Assembly (NCBI RefSeq): GCF_020405205.1
Contig: NZ_CP084469.1
Span: 2,666,001-2,730,000 of the forward strand
Length of the DNA: 64,000 nt
Source of the DNA: Natrinema salinisoli
GTDB lineage: Archaea > Halobacteriota > Halobacteria > Halobacteriales > Natrialbaceae
Reading direction: 5' to 3'
Under the pieces are notes generated by a model. It did not search any database. It was not told the origin of the DNA and saw only the letters and a program-made list of their open reading frames with translations. Both the position numbers and the translations under genes were made by a program. Below are positions 43,428 to 51,914 of this stretch, in pieces (within the stretch, counting starts at the first letter, position 1; every line of letters begins with the position of its first letter).

Positions 43428-45242
43428 ATGGCGGACGACAGCATCGCAGTCGTCGACCTGGACCGGTGTCAACCCGACCGGTGTAGCTACGAATGCAAGA
43501 ACTACTGCCCGCCGAACCGCACGGGGAAGGAGTGTATCACACTCCGCGGCGAGGACGCAGCGGAGGGCCAGCCCGAACAGATCCACATCTCCGAAGAGAT
43601 CTGTCTGGGCGAGACCTGTGGGATCTGCGTCGAGAAGTGTCCCTTCGACGCCATCGAGATCATCAACCTCCCCCAGGAACTCCAGGACGAACCGGTCCAC
43701 CGCTACGGCGAGAACGCCTTTTCCCTGTACGGCCTCCCCGCACCGCAGGAGGGGCAAGTCACCGGTATCCTCGGTCCCAACGGGATCGGGAAGACGACCG
43801 CCGTCCGCATCCTCGCCGGCGAACTCGAGCCCAACCTCGGCCGTCACGAGGAAGAGCCGGGGTGGGACGAGGTCCTCGAGGCCTACCGCGGGACCGAACT
43901 GCAAGATTACATCGCGGACGTCCGCGACGGGGACATCACGATCGCGCGAAAACCACAGTACGTCGACCAGATCCCGAACAGCTTCGACGGGAACACCCGG
44001 CAACTGCTCGAGCGAACCGACGAGCGCGGTGCCCTCGACGAACTGGTCGAACGGCTCTCGATCGGGCCCGTCATGGAGCAGTCGATCGACGACCTCTCCG
44101 GCGGGGAGCTCCAGCGGGTCGCCATCGCGGCCACGCTCGCCCGGGATACGGACTTCTACTTCCTCGACGAGGTGACGCCGTATCTGGACATCGGCCAGCG
44201 CGTGACCGCAGCGCGGCTGATCCGCGAACTCGCCGAGAAGGAAGACAAGTCCGTGCTCGTGGTCGAACACGACCTCGCGATTCTGGACCTGCTCGCGGAC
44301 ACGCTCCACGTCGCCTACGGTGAGCCGGGTGCCTACGGTGTGATCACCTCGCCCAAGTCCGTCCGCAACGGGATCAACGAGTACCTCTCGGGCTATCTCG
44401 ACAACGAAAACATGCGGATCCGGCCGAACCCCATCGAGTTCGAGGAGCACGCGCCCCGGAGCGTGACCCGCGCCGACACGCTCGTCGAGTACCCGGACCT
44501 CACGAAGAGCTACGGCGACGGCGAGTTCAGCCTCGAGGTCGAGGGCGGCACGATCCGGGAGAACGAAGTCCTGGGCGTTGTCGGCCCCAACGGGATCGGG
44601 AAGTCGACCTTCGCCAAGCTGCTAACCGGGAACCTCGGGCCGGACGAGGGCGACGCCGATCTCGATCTGGACATCGCCTACAAACCCCAGTACGTCACCA
44701 TCGACCAGCACATGCGGGTCGACGCCTTCCTCTCCTCGATCACCGACCAGTTCGGCTCCTCCTACTGGAACACCGAGATCGCCCAGCCCCTCCAGTTGGA
44801 ACGGATCATGGAGCAGAACCTCTCCGACCTCTCCGGCGGGGAGCGCCAGCGGGTCGCGATCGCGGCCTGCCTGTCGGACTCGGCGGACCTCTACCTGCTC
44901 GACGAGCCCTCCGCCCACCTCGACGTCGAACAGCGGGTCCAGGCCGCGAAGGCCATCCGGCGCTTCGCCGAACAGCAGGACGCCACCGTGATGGTCATCG
45001 ACCACGACATCTACATGATGGACCTGCTCGCGGACCGGCTGATGGTCTTCGACGGCGAACCCGCCGTCCACGGCCGCGCCGGCCAGCCACAGCAGATGCG
45101 CGAGGGCATGAACGAGTTCCTCGCGAACCTCGAGGTCACGTTCCGCCGAGACGAGCGCACCTCGCGACCGCGGATCAACAAGCCCGAGTCACAGCTGGAT
45201 CGCCAGCAGAAAAGCGAGGGCGAGTACTATTACGCGCCGTAA
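43428..45242 (+). CDS. Ribosome recycling ATPase RLI/ABCE1
   Basis: A 604-aa soluble ABC protein that splits ribosomes after termination and acts in initiation. The N-terminal ferredoxin-like domain (about 1-75) has two Cys clusters (CQPDRCSYECKNYC..C and CLGETCGICVEKCPFDAI) for two [4Fe-4S]. Nucleotide-binding domain 1 has GPNGIGKTT and LSGGELQRV. Domain 2 has GPNGIGKST and LSGGERQRV, each with Walker B (YFLDEVTPYLD; YLLDEPSAHLD). The ATG at 43428 (MADDSIAVVDLDRCQ) puts the first Cys cluster at the usual distance. It is cotranscribed with the small membrane protein. Confidence 0.97.
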   Translation: MADDSIAVVDLDRCQPDRCSYECKNYCPPNRTGKECITLRGEDAAEGQPEQIHISEEICLGETCGICVEKCPFDAIEIINLPQELQDEPVHRYGENAFSLYGLPAPQEGQVTGILGPNGIGKTTAVRILAGELEPNLGRHEEEPGWDEVLEAYRGTELQDYIADVRDGDITIARKPQYVDQIPNSFDGNTRQLLERTDERGALDELVERLSIGPVMEQSIDDLSGGELQRVAIAATLARDTDFYFLDEVTPYLDIGQRVTAARLIRELAEKEDKSVLVVEHDLAILDLLADTLHVAYGEPGAYGVITSPKSVRNGINEYLSGYLDNENMRIRPNPIEFEEHAPRSVTRADTLVEYPDLTKSYGDGEFSLEVEGGTIRENEVLGVVGPNGIGKSTFAKLLTGNLGPDEGDADLDLDIAYKPQYVTIDQHMRVDAFLSSITDQFGSSYWNTEIAQPLQLERIMEQNLSDLSGGERQRVAIAACLSDSADLYLLDEPSAHLDVEQRVQAAKAIRRFAEQQDATVMVIDHDIYMMDLLADRLMVFDGEPAVHGRAGQPQQMREGMNEFLANLEVTFRRDERTSRPRINKPESQLDRQQKSEGEYYYAP

Positions 45243-45296
45243 GTCGTCGGCTCGGCGGTCGGTAGTTTCTCCGGAACCGGTACTGCGAACCCGAAA

Positions 45297-45818
45297 TCAG
45301 CTAATCAGCCGCTGACAACTCCCACAGAGGTTCTCTTCTTTGATGTCGACTTCGCGGACCGTCGGCGAGAAGTTCATCACGCAGCGGTTGTTGTCGCAGT
45401 GCTCGAGCCCGTAGGTGTGGCCGATCTCGTGGACGATCTCCTTGCGGACGCGGTCTTCGAAGATGTCGGCGGCGCTCTGATTCGAGAAGCCGCCGTCGCT
45501 CGAGGTCTGGAGGCGGTAGGTCGAGACGACGCTGCCGCTGCCGTCGAGGTAGGCCAGGCCGAAGACGTAGTTTCGTCGCCGGTAGAAGAGGTCCTGCGGG
45601 GTGATCGCGATGTTCTTCTCGCCGCGGCCAACCCGTTCGGCGAGCTGGATGAAGGTTTCCGCGGAGTACTGGTTCCGGTCGGAGTCGTAAGCGCCGTTGG
45701 GGACCGACTGCGAGTCGTTGACCGACACGTCGCAGTCGTAGACCGATCGCAACGCGGCGGAGGCCGCCCGCTTGACCTCGGCGGAGACGTTGCCGACCGG
45801 CACGATATCGACGAGCAT
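45297..45818 (-). CDS. amzA: Archaemetzincin
   Basis: A 173-aa metallopeptidase. The active site is VHEIGHTYGLEHC (HExxHxxGxxHC), with a nearby CVM and a final CGSC completing the structural Cys4 zinc site that distinguishes archaemetzincins. The N-terminal VDIVPVGNVSAEVKRAASAAL is typical. Substrates in vivo are unknown. The ATG at 45818 is chosen because relatives start with that first strand. It is divergent from the UPF0146 gene with only 39 nt between starts, so they share a promoter region. A catalytically dead relative is encoded at 58206. Confidence 0.93.
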   Translation of the reverse strand: MLVDIVPVGNVSAEVKRAASAALRSVYDCDVSVNDSQSVPNGAYDSDRNQYSAETFIQLAERVGRGEKNIAITPQDLFYRRRNYVFGLAYLDGSGSVVSTYRLQTSSDGGFSNQSAADIFEDRVRKEIVHEIGHTYGLEHCDNNRCVMNFSPTVREVDIKEENLCGSCQRLIS

Positions 45819-45857
45819 GGCAAGGGCTATGGCCGCGGGTGGCATAAACGTCCCGCC

Positions 45858-46262
45858 GTGGCCCACTCTCGCCGGAATCTCGAGTCGATGTTCGATCACC
45901 TCGCCGAGTACGAACGGGTGGTCGAGATCGGGATCGGCCGCCGACCCGAGCTCGCTCGAGCGCTTGCCGAGGTCGGAGTTACAGTCACAGCAACTGACGT
46001 CCACGATCGCGACGTTCCGGAGGGCGTCGAGTTCGTCCGCGACGACGTCGTCGACCCCGAACCGTCGATCTACGCGGGTGCTGACGCGATCTACGCGCGG
46101 CACCTGCCGCCGGAACTCCACCGGCCGGCGCTCGCGGTCGCTCGCGAAGCCGACGCCGACTTCCTGTTTACGACCCTCGGCGGCGACCAGCCGGCGGTTC
46201 CGGTCGAGCGGACGACGATCGAGGAGGGGACGCTGTACGCCGCTCGAGCGCATCCGGAGTGA
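45858..46262 (+). CDS. UPF0146 family protein
   Basis: A 134-aa Rossmann-like protein whose first half resembles the SAM-binding part of methyltransferases (VVEIGIGRRPELARALAEVGVTVTATDVHDR), followed by IYARHLPPELHRPALAVAREADADFLFTTLGGDQP. This fits UPF0146, found only in archaea with unknown substrate. The GTG at 45858 gives the N-terminus AHSRRNLESMFDHLAEYERV; the first ATG (45888) would cut into the helix before the glycine motif. The partner gene on the other strand is archaemetzincin. Confidence 0.82.
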   Translation: MAHSRRNLESMFDHLAEYERVVEIGIGRRPELARALAEVGVTVTATDVHDRDVPEGVEFVRDDVVDPEPSIYAGADAIYARHLPPELHRPALAVAREADADFLFTTLGGDQPAVPVERTTIEEGTLYAARAHPE

Positions 46263-46315
46263 GCGCTCCGAACTGGCTCGAATGAATTATCTGAGCCCGA
46301 GACGTTCCGGTAGCC

Positions 46316-46945
46316 GTGAACGTCGAGTCTCTCACGTACGCTGGTGTCGTCGTCGTCGCCGTTGCAGTGCTAATAGCGCTGGTCGTCGGCATCAGCACGC
46401 TCTTCTGGCTCCTGATTCGTATCGCGTCGATTCCGGGCGTCGTCGTCCACGAGTTCGCCCACAAGCAGGCCTGTGATCTCGTCGGCGTGCCCGTCCTCGA
46501 CGTCGTGTACTTCCGATTCGGCGATCCGGCGGGGTACGTCCGCCACGCCCAGCCCGAGCGGTACCGAGCGTCGTTCGTCGTCAGCGTCGCACCGTTTCTG
46601 GTTAATACCGTCGTCGCGTTCGTCGCCTTTCTCGGTTTCGCAACGCTCGTCTCGACGAGTGGCGATATTCGAGGGGGTTCGAGCGAGCGGATCGCCGCGA
46701 TGATCGTTCTCGGCTGGTTCGCGCTCTCGATCGGGATGCACGCGTTTCCGAGCACTGGAGATGCGAACACCCTCTGGCAGCGATCGCGGGCCGAGTGGCG
46801 GCGGTCACCACAGGTGCTGCTCGGGGTTCCGTTCGTGATCGTGATCTACGTCGCGAACCTCCTCTCGTGGCTCTGGGCCGACGTCCTCTACGCAGTGGGG
46901 TTGGGGGTCATCGCGTTCTCCGTCGTCGGGGTACCGCTGTTGTGA
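46316..46945 (+). CDS. Integral-membrane zinc metalloprotease-like protein (M50/DUF3267-like)
   Basis: A 209-aa polytopic protein. Helix 1 (VVVVAVAVLIALVVGISTLFWLL) is followed by VVVHEFAHKQACDLVGVPV, an HExxH zinc motif embedded at the membrane surface, then helices at about 75-95, 120-140 and two near the C-terminus. The Asp ligand expected in site-2 proteases may be in ..STGDANTLW. This resembles the M50/DUF3267 peptidases but lacks a PDZ domain. The start is a GTG at 46316. Confidence 0.7.
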   Translation: MNVESLTYAGVVVVAVAVLIALVVGISTLFWLLIRIASIPGVVVHEFAHKQACDLVGVPVLDVVYFRFGDPAGYVRHAQPERYRASFVVSVAPFLVNTVVAFVAFLGFATLVSTSGDIRGGSSERIAAMIVLGWFALSIGMHAFPSTGDANTLWQRSRAEWRRSPQVLLGVPFVIVIYVANLLSWLWADVLYAVGLGVIAFSVVGVPLL

Positions 46946-47049
46946 TCGTCCGCCGCGCAGTCGAGACTGTGCGTGGCCCATCGAACGCGTCGAAAGCGAG
47001 CGCGGCGTAAACGGGTGGTTTTTATCCGCATCGACCCGTCCCCACGGGT

Positions 47050-47931
47050 ATGAACGCAGATGCAGTCGTCCTGGACATCGACGGCGTCCTCGTCGACGTC
47101 GCCGACTCCTACCGGCGGGCGATCGTCGAGTCCGTCGAGGCGGTCTACGACCGGACGATCCGCAAAGACGATATTCAGGAGTTCAAGGACGCGGGCGGGT
47201 TCAACAACGACTGGGAGCTGACGTACGCCGCCGCGCTCTACGTGCTGGCGACCGAGGAGGGGTACGGCGAGTCGCTCGAGGCCTACACCGACGCGATCGC
47301 CGCCGCGGGCGGCGGCCTCGAGGCGGCCGAAACCGTCGTCCGCGAGGCGATCGGCGCGCGGGCGACCCAGCGCGTGACCGGCCGCTGGGATCGCGAGCGC
47401 TTGCGCGACGTCTTCCAGCAACTGTACCTCGGCGACGAACTCTATCGCGGGCTCGAGGGCGGCGATCCCGACCTCGAGCGCGAAACGAGGGGGTTCATCC
47501 ACGACGAGCCCGTGTTACTCGAGTCGACGGCTCGGGAGCGGCTGCTCGCGGAGTACGACGTGGGCGTCCTGACCGGGCGGCCGGAAGCCGAAGCCGAGAT
47601 CGCCCTCGAGCGGGTGGGACTCGACGACGCGGTTCCGGTCGAGCACCGCTTCACGATGGACGACTGGGAGGAAGGGAAGCCCCACCCGCGGGCGCTGACG
47701 ACGCTCGCGGAGCGGTTCGACGCCGCGTCGGTCGTCTTCGTCGGCGACACGTTGGACGACGTTCGGACGGCGGTCAATGCGAACGAGACCGATTCCGGTC
47801 GGGAGTACCACGGAATCGGCGTGCTGACCGGCGGATTGACGGGCGAGGACGGGCGTGAGAAATACGAGCGCGAGGGGGCACGGGCGGTCCTCGAGTCGAT
47901 CAACGCGCTTCCGGACTGGCTCGAGTCGTAA
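47050..47931 (+). CDS. HAD-superfamily hydrolase, TIGR01548 type
   Basis: A 293-aa HAD phosphatase. Motif I is [16 protein letters not shown] near residue 6, motif II lies in [17 protein letters not shown], motif III Lys in [11 protein letters not shown], and motif [15 protein letters not shown]. The long N-terminal cap (30-160) and the archaeal distribution match the TIGR01548 group, which often occurs with histidine biosynthesis genes, but that neighbourhood is absent here. The substrate is unknown. Confidence 0.87.
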   Translation: MNADAVVLDIDGVLVDVADSYRRAIVESVEAVYDRTIRKDDIQEFKDAGGFNNDWELTYAAALYVLATEEGYGESLEAYTDAIAAAGGGLEAAETVVREAIGARATQRVTGRWDRERLRDVFQQLYLGDELYRGLEGGDPDLERETRGFIHDEPVLLESTARERLLAEYDVGVLTGRPEAEAEIALERVGLDDAVPVEHRFTMDDWEEGKPHPRALTTLAERFDAASVVFVGDTLDDVRTAVNANETDSGREYHGIGVLTGGLTGEDGREKYEREGARAVLESINALPDWLES

Positions 47932-47964
47932 CGGCTCGTCGGAACGGGCCCCAGCGATCGTTCG

Positions 47965-48414
47965 TCAGGACTGCTCGCCGGGAAAGCGGACGAACGTCAG
48001 CCAGAAGTCCTCGAACGAGCGGCCGAGCTCGATGAACTCGTCCGGTTCGACCGGTTTCTGGACGTACGCGTTCGCGTGGAGGTCGTACGACCGAGCGATG
48101 TCCTCCTCCGACGCCGAACTCGTCATCACGATCACTGGGATAGGCCGCAGCGCGTCCGCCGACTTGAGTTCGGAGAGGACATCGGGACCGTCGATATCGG
48201 GCAGCCGGAAGTCGAGCAGGATCATGTCCGGACGCGGGCTATCCGCGTAGTCGTCGCGCTGGTGGGCGAAATCGAGCGCGTCCGCGCCGTCGGTGACGGT
48301 GTGGATTTCACAGGCGATGTTCGCGTCGTCGAACGATTCGGAGAACAGGCGCACGTCACCGGGATTGGGTTCGATCAGCAAGATCGTGATGGCGTCCTCG
48401 ATCGGTGGAGACAT
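47965..48414 (-). CDS. Stand-alone response regulator receiver protein
   Basis: A 149-aa CheY-like receiver. ITILLIEPNPGDVRLFSES carries the acidic pair as E and D (first Asp changed to Glu-Pro-Asn type, as in many haloarchaeal Rcp1-like receivers), the phospho-acceptor Asp lies in MILLDFRLPDIDG, Thr/Ser in VIVMTSSASEED, and Lys in AYVQKPVEPDEF. It has no output domain, so it probably passes signals to a partner histidine kinase. The ATG at 48414 is preferred over one 24 nt upstream. No kinase gene is adjacent. Confidence 0.9.
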   Translation of the reverse strand: MSPPIEDAITILLIEPNPGDVRLFSESFDDANIACEIHTVTDGADALDFAHQRDDYADSPRPDMILLDFRLPDIDGPDVLSELKSADALRPIPVIVMTSSASEEDIARSYDLHANAYVQKPVEPDEFIELGRSFEDFWLTFVRFPGEQS

Positions 48415-48561
48415 ACTACTGTTTAGATCCGTTCCCAAAAGAGACGTACGGTTATCGGTCGAGAAAGTGTTTATTTGAACACTGTCGGCCGGTAGTGATG
48501 CTGGCGTGCTCCGACGGATTGCCGACTCCCGGAACCGGCTACTCCGTTCGGTGGTTGCGCA

Positions 48562-49131
48562 TCACGCGGCCGGGTCGTCCAACCGCCGGCACGAGTCGAA
48601 CCGCTCGTCGGTGAGGTAGACGGTTCCGTCGCGAACGGCGACGGCGATCGACTCGAGCGCGTCCCCGCGGCACGGTCCCGCCGTACAGACGCCGTCACCG
48701 CACTCGAAGCGCGCGCCGTGTTCGTGACACACCAGTTGGTCGTCGCGGACGATCGCACCGGGGCCGGGATCGAGTCGGACCTCCGGCTTGTGGGGACACG
48801 AGTTCCGCCACGCGAACACGTCCGTTCCCTCCCGTCGGAGGATCAGTTCCGTCCCGCGGCGATCGCGGCGGGCTTCACACCGGAGGGTTCCGTTCGTCGG
48901 AACGTCCGCGAGCGGAGCGATGCGGCGGGCTTCCTCGTCCGTGGGCGCGTCTCGATCGTCGGCGCTTCCGTCGGTCTCGTCGCCGCTCGAGTCCCCCTCC
49001 CGTCCGCCATCGATGCTGAATCGGAACGTCGCGTCGTCGGTCGAGACGTCCCCCTCGTCGTCGTAGACGCGAACGGCCGCCGATTCGTCGTCTCCTTCGA
49101 GCGTCACTCGGACGGGGTCGGTCATATCCAC
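48562..49131 (-). CDS. Rieske [2Fe-2S] protein with acidic N-terminal extension
   Basis: A 189-aa protein. The Rieske domain covers about 75-175, with cluster motifs SCPHKPEVRLD (C-x-H) and VCHEHGARFECGDG (C-x-x-H). Residues 1-70 are a hydrophilic segment (VRVTLEGDDESAAVRVYDDEG..; GDSSGDETDGSADDRD). No membrane helix, so it is soluble; it may act as a ferredoxin-like electron carrier for an oxygenase or in an assimilatory pathway, but no partner gene is near. An ATG at 49125 is an alternative start. Confidence 0.85.
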   Translation of the reverse strand: MDMTDPVRVTLEGDDESAAVRVYDDEGDVSTDDATFRFSIDGGREGDSSGDETDGSADDRDAPTDEEARRIAPLADVPTNGTLRCEARRDRRGTELILRREGTDVFAWRNSCPHKPEVRLDPGPGAIVRDDQLVCHEHGARFECGDGVCTAGPCRGDALESIAVAVRDGTVYLTDERFDSCRRLDDPAA

Positions 49132-49251
49132 GTATTTTCGGTCGGCCTAAAGTACGTTCCGGAGCGCGTTTCCTCGGAGACGATGGGGGAGTCGAATTCG
49201 GCCCCCGGGAGCGCGCGTTATCCCTTTAGGGGAGCCGGCTGAAGGACGAGT

Positions 49252-49476
49252 ATGGACGATCACGACGTCACCGTCGACGTGGAGGTCGAAGTCGAAGTGG
49301 ACTCGAACGAGCTCGAGATCGAGGTCGGGGACGAACGCGAGTTCGAGGGCGAACTCGAAGCCGGCGGCCTGACCATCGAAGTCGAAGCGGAGATCGAGGT
49401 CGAGGGCGAGGGTAAGAGCGAGAATAGTACGGACGGGGGCGGCAGCGAGGAGGACGAGGAGACCGAAGAAGACTGA
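49252..49476 (+). CDS. Extremely acidic small protein with alternating beta pattern
   Basis: A 74-aa protein. About half of the residues are Asp or Glu and there is only one Lys. Residues 5-30 and 38-56 alternate hydrophobic and acidic residues (VTVDVEVEVEVDSNELEIEV; LTIEVEAEIEVEGEG), which predicts two amphipathic beta-strand stretches. The tail is Ser/Gly/Glu-rich. The bases are strongly biased in every frame, so coding is not certain. The clean ATG and the absence of another gene in the gap support it. No family recognised. Confidence 0.5.
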   Translation: MDDHDVTVDVEVEVEVDSNELEIEVGDEREFEGELEAGGLTIEVEAEIEVEGEGKSENSTDGGGSEEDEETEED

Positions 49477-49581
49477 GTTGGCACGACTCTCGAGACACGA
49501 ATCGAACGCGCTCACTATTTTGGCGGAGTCGAAAAGCGCTATGTGCTGGCTCCGCTACGCCTCTCTATGGCCTGGACGGTG

Positions 49582-51276
49582 ATGCCGACATACGACGACT
49601 ACGAGACGGCCCGTACGGAATTCGCGTGGGATCTCCCGGACGAGTACAATCCCGCCGTCGATTTCCTCCGGAAACACGACGACACGAGTCGGACCGCGCT
49701 TCGGTACGAGGATCCCGACTCGGGTCACGAGGCCTACTCGTTCGAGGACCTCGACGAACGGTCTGACCGCCTCGCCGCCGCGCTCGCGGACCTCGGAATC
49801 GAGGCGGGAGACCGCGTCGGCGTCGTGGTCCCGCAGAAACCACAGAACCCGCTCGCGCACCTCGCGAACTGGAAACTCGGCGCGGTTTCGGTACCGCTTA
49901 CCGTCCTCTTCGGTCGCGACGCCCTCCAGTATCGCCTCGCGGACAGCGAGGCGAAGGCGGTCGTCGTCGACCCGAGCGTTCGCGAAACCGTCGACGAGAT
50001 CCGCGACGACTGTCCGGCGCTCGAGCACGTGATCGAACTCGGCGACGGCGATTCAGTCGCGGGCGATGCACACGCCTTCGACGACCTCCTTGCGGCCCAC
50101 GAGCCGGGGATCGAGGTCTACGATGCCACGCCGGCGACGCCGACGGCGATCATGTACACGAGCGGGTCGACGGGACCGCCGAAGGGGGTCCGACACAGCC
50201 ACGCGCTCTGGCTCGGACGGGCGGCCGCGGCGTACAACTACTTCGATGGAGGGCTCGCGGCGGGCGAGGCCACCCTGTGGACGCCGGCGGACTGGGCGTG
50301 GGGCGCGGCGCTCGGCGGGACCCTCTTCGCCGCGTGGCACCACGGCTGTACCGTCGTCGGCTGGCCTCGCGACGGGTTCGACCCCGAGGCGGTCTACGAG
50401 CTGCTCGAGCGCCACGACGTGACCGGGGCCTTCATGCCCCCGACCGCGCTCCGGATGCTGATGGATCTCGACGATCCCGAAGATCGGTTCGACCTCTCGC
50501 TGGAAACGTTCGCCTCGGCCGGCGAACCGCTCACCTCGGAGGTCGTCGACTGGGTCGGGTCGACGTTCGACGACGTCGCGATCAACGAGTTCTACGGGCA
50601 AACGGAACTCAACCTCGTCGTCGGAAACTCGTCGAGGTGGTTCGACACGCAGCCGGGCAGCATGGGCAAGCCCTTCCCCGGCTACGAGATCGCCGTCCTC
50701 GATCCCGACACGCACGAGCGACTCGAGCGCGGCGAGGTCGGCGAACTCGCGGTTCGGCCGGGCGATCGACGGGTCTTCTTCGACGAGTACCACGGCCTGC
50801 CGGAGAAAACGGCGAACAAGCAGACAGCGGAGGTCCCCGCGAGTGGAGCGAGCGGGGAGTCGGAAGAGCAGCGCTCTTCCGGAAAGTGGTTCCTGACCGA
50901 CGACCTCGTCGAGCGCGACGACGACGGCTACGTCTGGTTCGTCTCTCGAGCCGACGACGTCATCCTCACCAGCGGCTACCGCGTCGGCCCGATGGAAGTC
51001 GAGGACGCGATCCTCGTTCACGAAGCCGTCGAGCAGGTCGGCGTCGTCGGCGTTCCGGACGACACCCGCGGTGAGGCTATCAAGGCATTCGTCAAACCCG
51101 CCGTCGACGACTACGACCCCGACACGCTTCGCACGGAGATTCGCGATCTGGTTCGGGACCGACTGGCAGAGTACGAGTACCCCCACCAACTCGAGTTCGT
51201 CGAGACGGTGCCGACGACGACGACCGGCAAGATCCGCCGTCGCTCCTTGCGAGAGCGCGAGGGAATCGACGAGTAA
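49582..51276 (+). CDS. Acyl-CoA synthetase (acetyl/propionyl-CoA ligase-like, AMP-forming)
   Basis: A 564-aa enzyme. The AMP-binding signature is IMYTSGSTGPPKGVRHSH near residue 190, followed by WTPADWAWG, FYGQTELNLVVG, the ribose-binding LTDDLVERDDDGYVWF, the hinge RADDVILTSGYRVG and the catalytic Lys in TTTGKIRRRSLRERE. The pattern suggests medium-chain acyl or acetyl/propionyl-type substrates (ACSM/AcsM-like). MPTYDDYETARTEFAWD at 49582 is taken as start; ATG 49567 and GTG 49543 are alternatives. Residues around 418-435 (EVPASGASGESEEQRSSG) are encoded by hairpin-repeat DNA, an apparent insertion. Confidence 0.88.
   Translation: MPTYDDYETARTEFAWDLPDEYNPAVDFLRKHDDTSRTALRYEDPDSGHEAYSFEDLDERSDRLAAALADLGIEAGDRVGVVVPQKPQNPLAHLANWKLGAVSVPLTVLFGRDALQYRLADSEAKAVVVDPSVRETVDEIRDDCPALEHVIELGDGDSVAGDAHAFDDLLAAHEPGIEVYDATPATPTAIMYTSGSTGPPKGVRHSHALWLGRAAAAYNYFDGGLAAGEATLWTPADWAWGAALGGTLFAAWHHGCTVVGWPRDGFDPEAVYELLERHDVTGAFMPPTALRMLMDLDDPEDRFDLSLETFASAGEPLTSEVVDWVGSTFDDVAINEFYGQTELNLVVGNSSRWFDTQPGSMGKPFPGYEIAVLDPDTHERLERGEVGELAVRPGDRRVFFDEYHGLPEKTANKQTAEVPASGASGESEEQRSSGKWFLTDDLVERDDDGYVWFVSRADDVILTSGYRVGPMEVEDAILVHEAVEQVGVVGVPDDTRGEAIKAFVKPAVDDYDPDTLRTEIRDLVRDRLAEYEYPHQLEFVETVPTTTTGKIRRRSLREREGIDE
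50835..50881. repeat. Two hairpin repeats inside the acyl-CoA synthetase gene
   Basis: CCCCGC (50835-50840) pairs with GCGGGG (50852-50857). Immediately after, CGGAAGAGC (50861-50869), loop AGC, pairs perfectly with GCTCTTCCG (50873-50881). The style is that of the intergenic arrays at 1.3 and 21.8 kb (short GC-rich stem, three-base loop). The reading frame is kept, adding a polar Ser/Glu-rich loop between two conserved segments. Confidence 0.65.
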
Positions 51277-51365
51277 CCGAGAGACGCCGCAGTCGACCGC
51301 CGACACGCCCCCAGCCGTCGGGATTCGGAGTCGGTTTTATTGTCTCCCCATCTAAATGGGTGGCT

Positions 51366-51788
51366 ATGCACCGCGTGTTGATACCCGTCGATACCAACGA
51401 AGACCGTGCGCTGGCACAGGTCGACTACGTCACGTCGCTTCCGAACGCCGACGAAGCGGTCGAAGCCTACATCCTGTTCGTCTTCACCGATGACAGCGAC
51501 GACCTGCCCCAGGAGTTCGAGAAGTTCAAATCGGCCTCGCGGATCGGCTCCGTCCGCCGCGCACAGGAGGCCCTCGAGGAAGCCGGCGTCGAGGTGACGA
51601 TCCTCGAGGACAGCGGCGACACCGAAGACGACATTCTCTCGGAGGCGGACGCCTACGACGTCGACTCGATCGTTCTCGGCGGCCGGAAGCGCTCGCCCGT
51701 GGGCAAAGCGATCTTCGGAAGTGTCGCTCAGGGAATTATTCTCAGCTCCGACCGACCGGTGGTCGTCACCGGAAGTGGCGAGAGATAG
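51366..51788 (+). CDS. UspA-type universal stress protein
   Basis: A 140-aa single-domain protein. The N-terminal strand is HRVLIPVDTNEDRALAQVDYV, and the ATP-binding pattern near the C-terminus appears as VLGGRKRSPVGKAIFGSVAQGIILSSDRPVVV (G-x2-G-x9-G-S/T). So it probably binds ATP and has a role in stress response. A TATA-like TTTTATTG at about 51332-51341 lies 28 nt upstream of the ATG at 51366. It is monocistronic. Confidence 0.9.
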   Translation: MHRVLIPVDTNEDRALAQVDYVTSLPNADEAVEAYILFVFTDDSDDLPQEFEKFKSASRIGSVRRAQEALEEAGVEVTILEDSGDTEDDILSEADAYDVDSIVLGGRKRSPVGKAIFGSVAQGIILSSDRPVVVTGSGER

Positions 51789-51914
51789 GTCGACTGCCGC
51801 CGGACGAGCGTTCGGTTTTCGGATCGCCGATTCGAGGACTGCAGTCACGACTGCTGGTAGCGTCCATGTTCCCGCCGGCAGCCATCTTATCCGGATCGGT
51901 ACCGAGTGTCCGGT

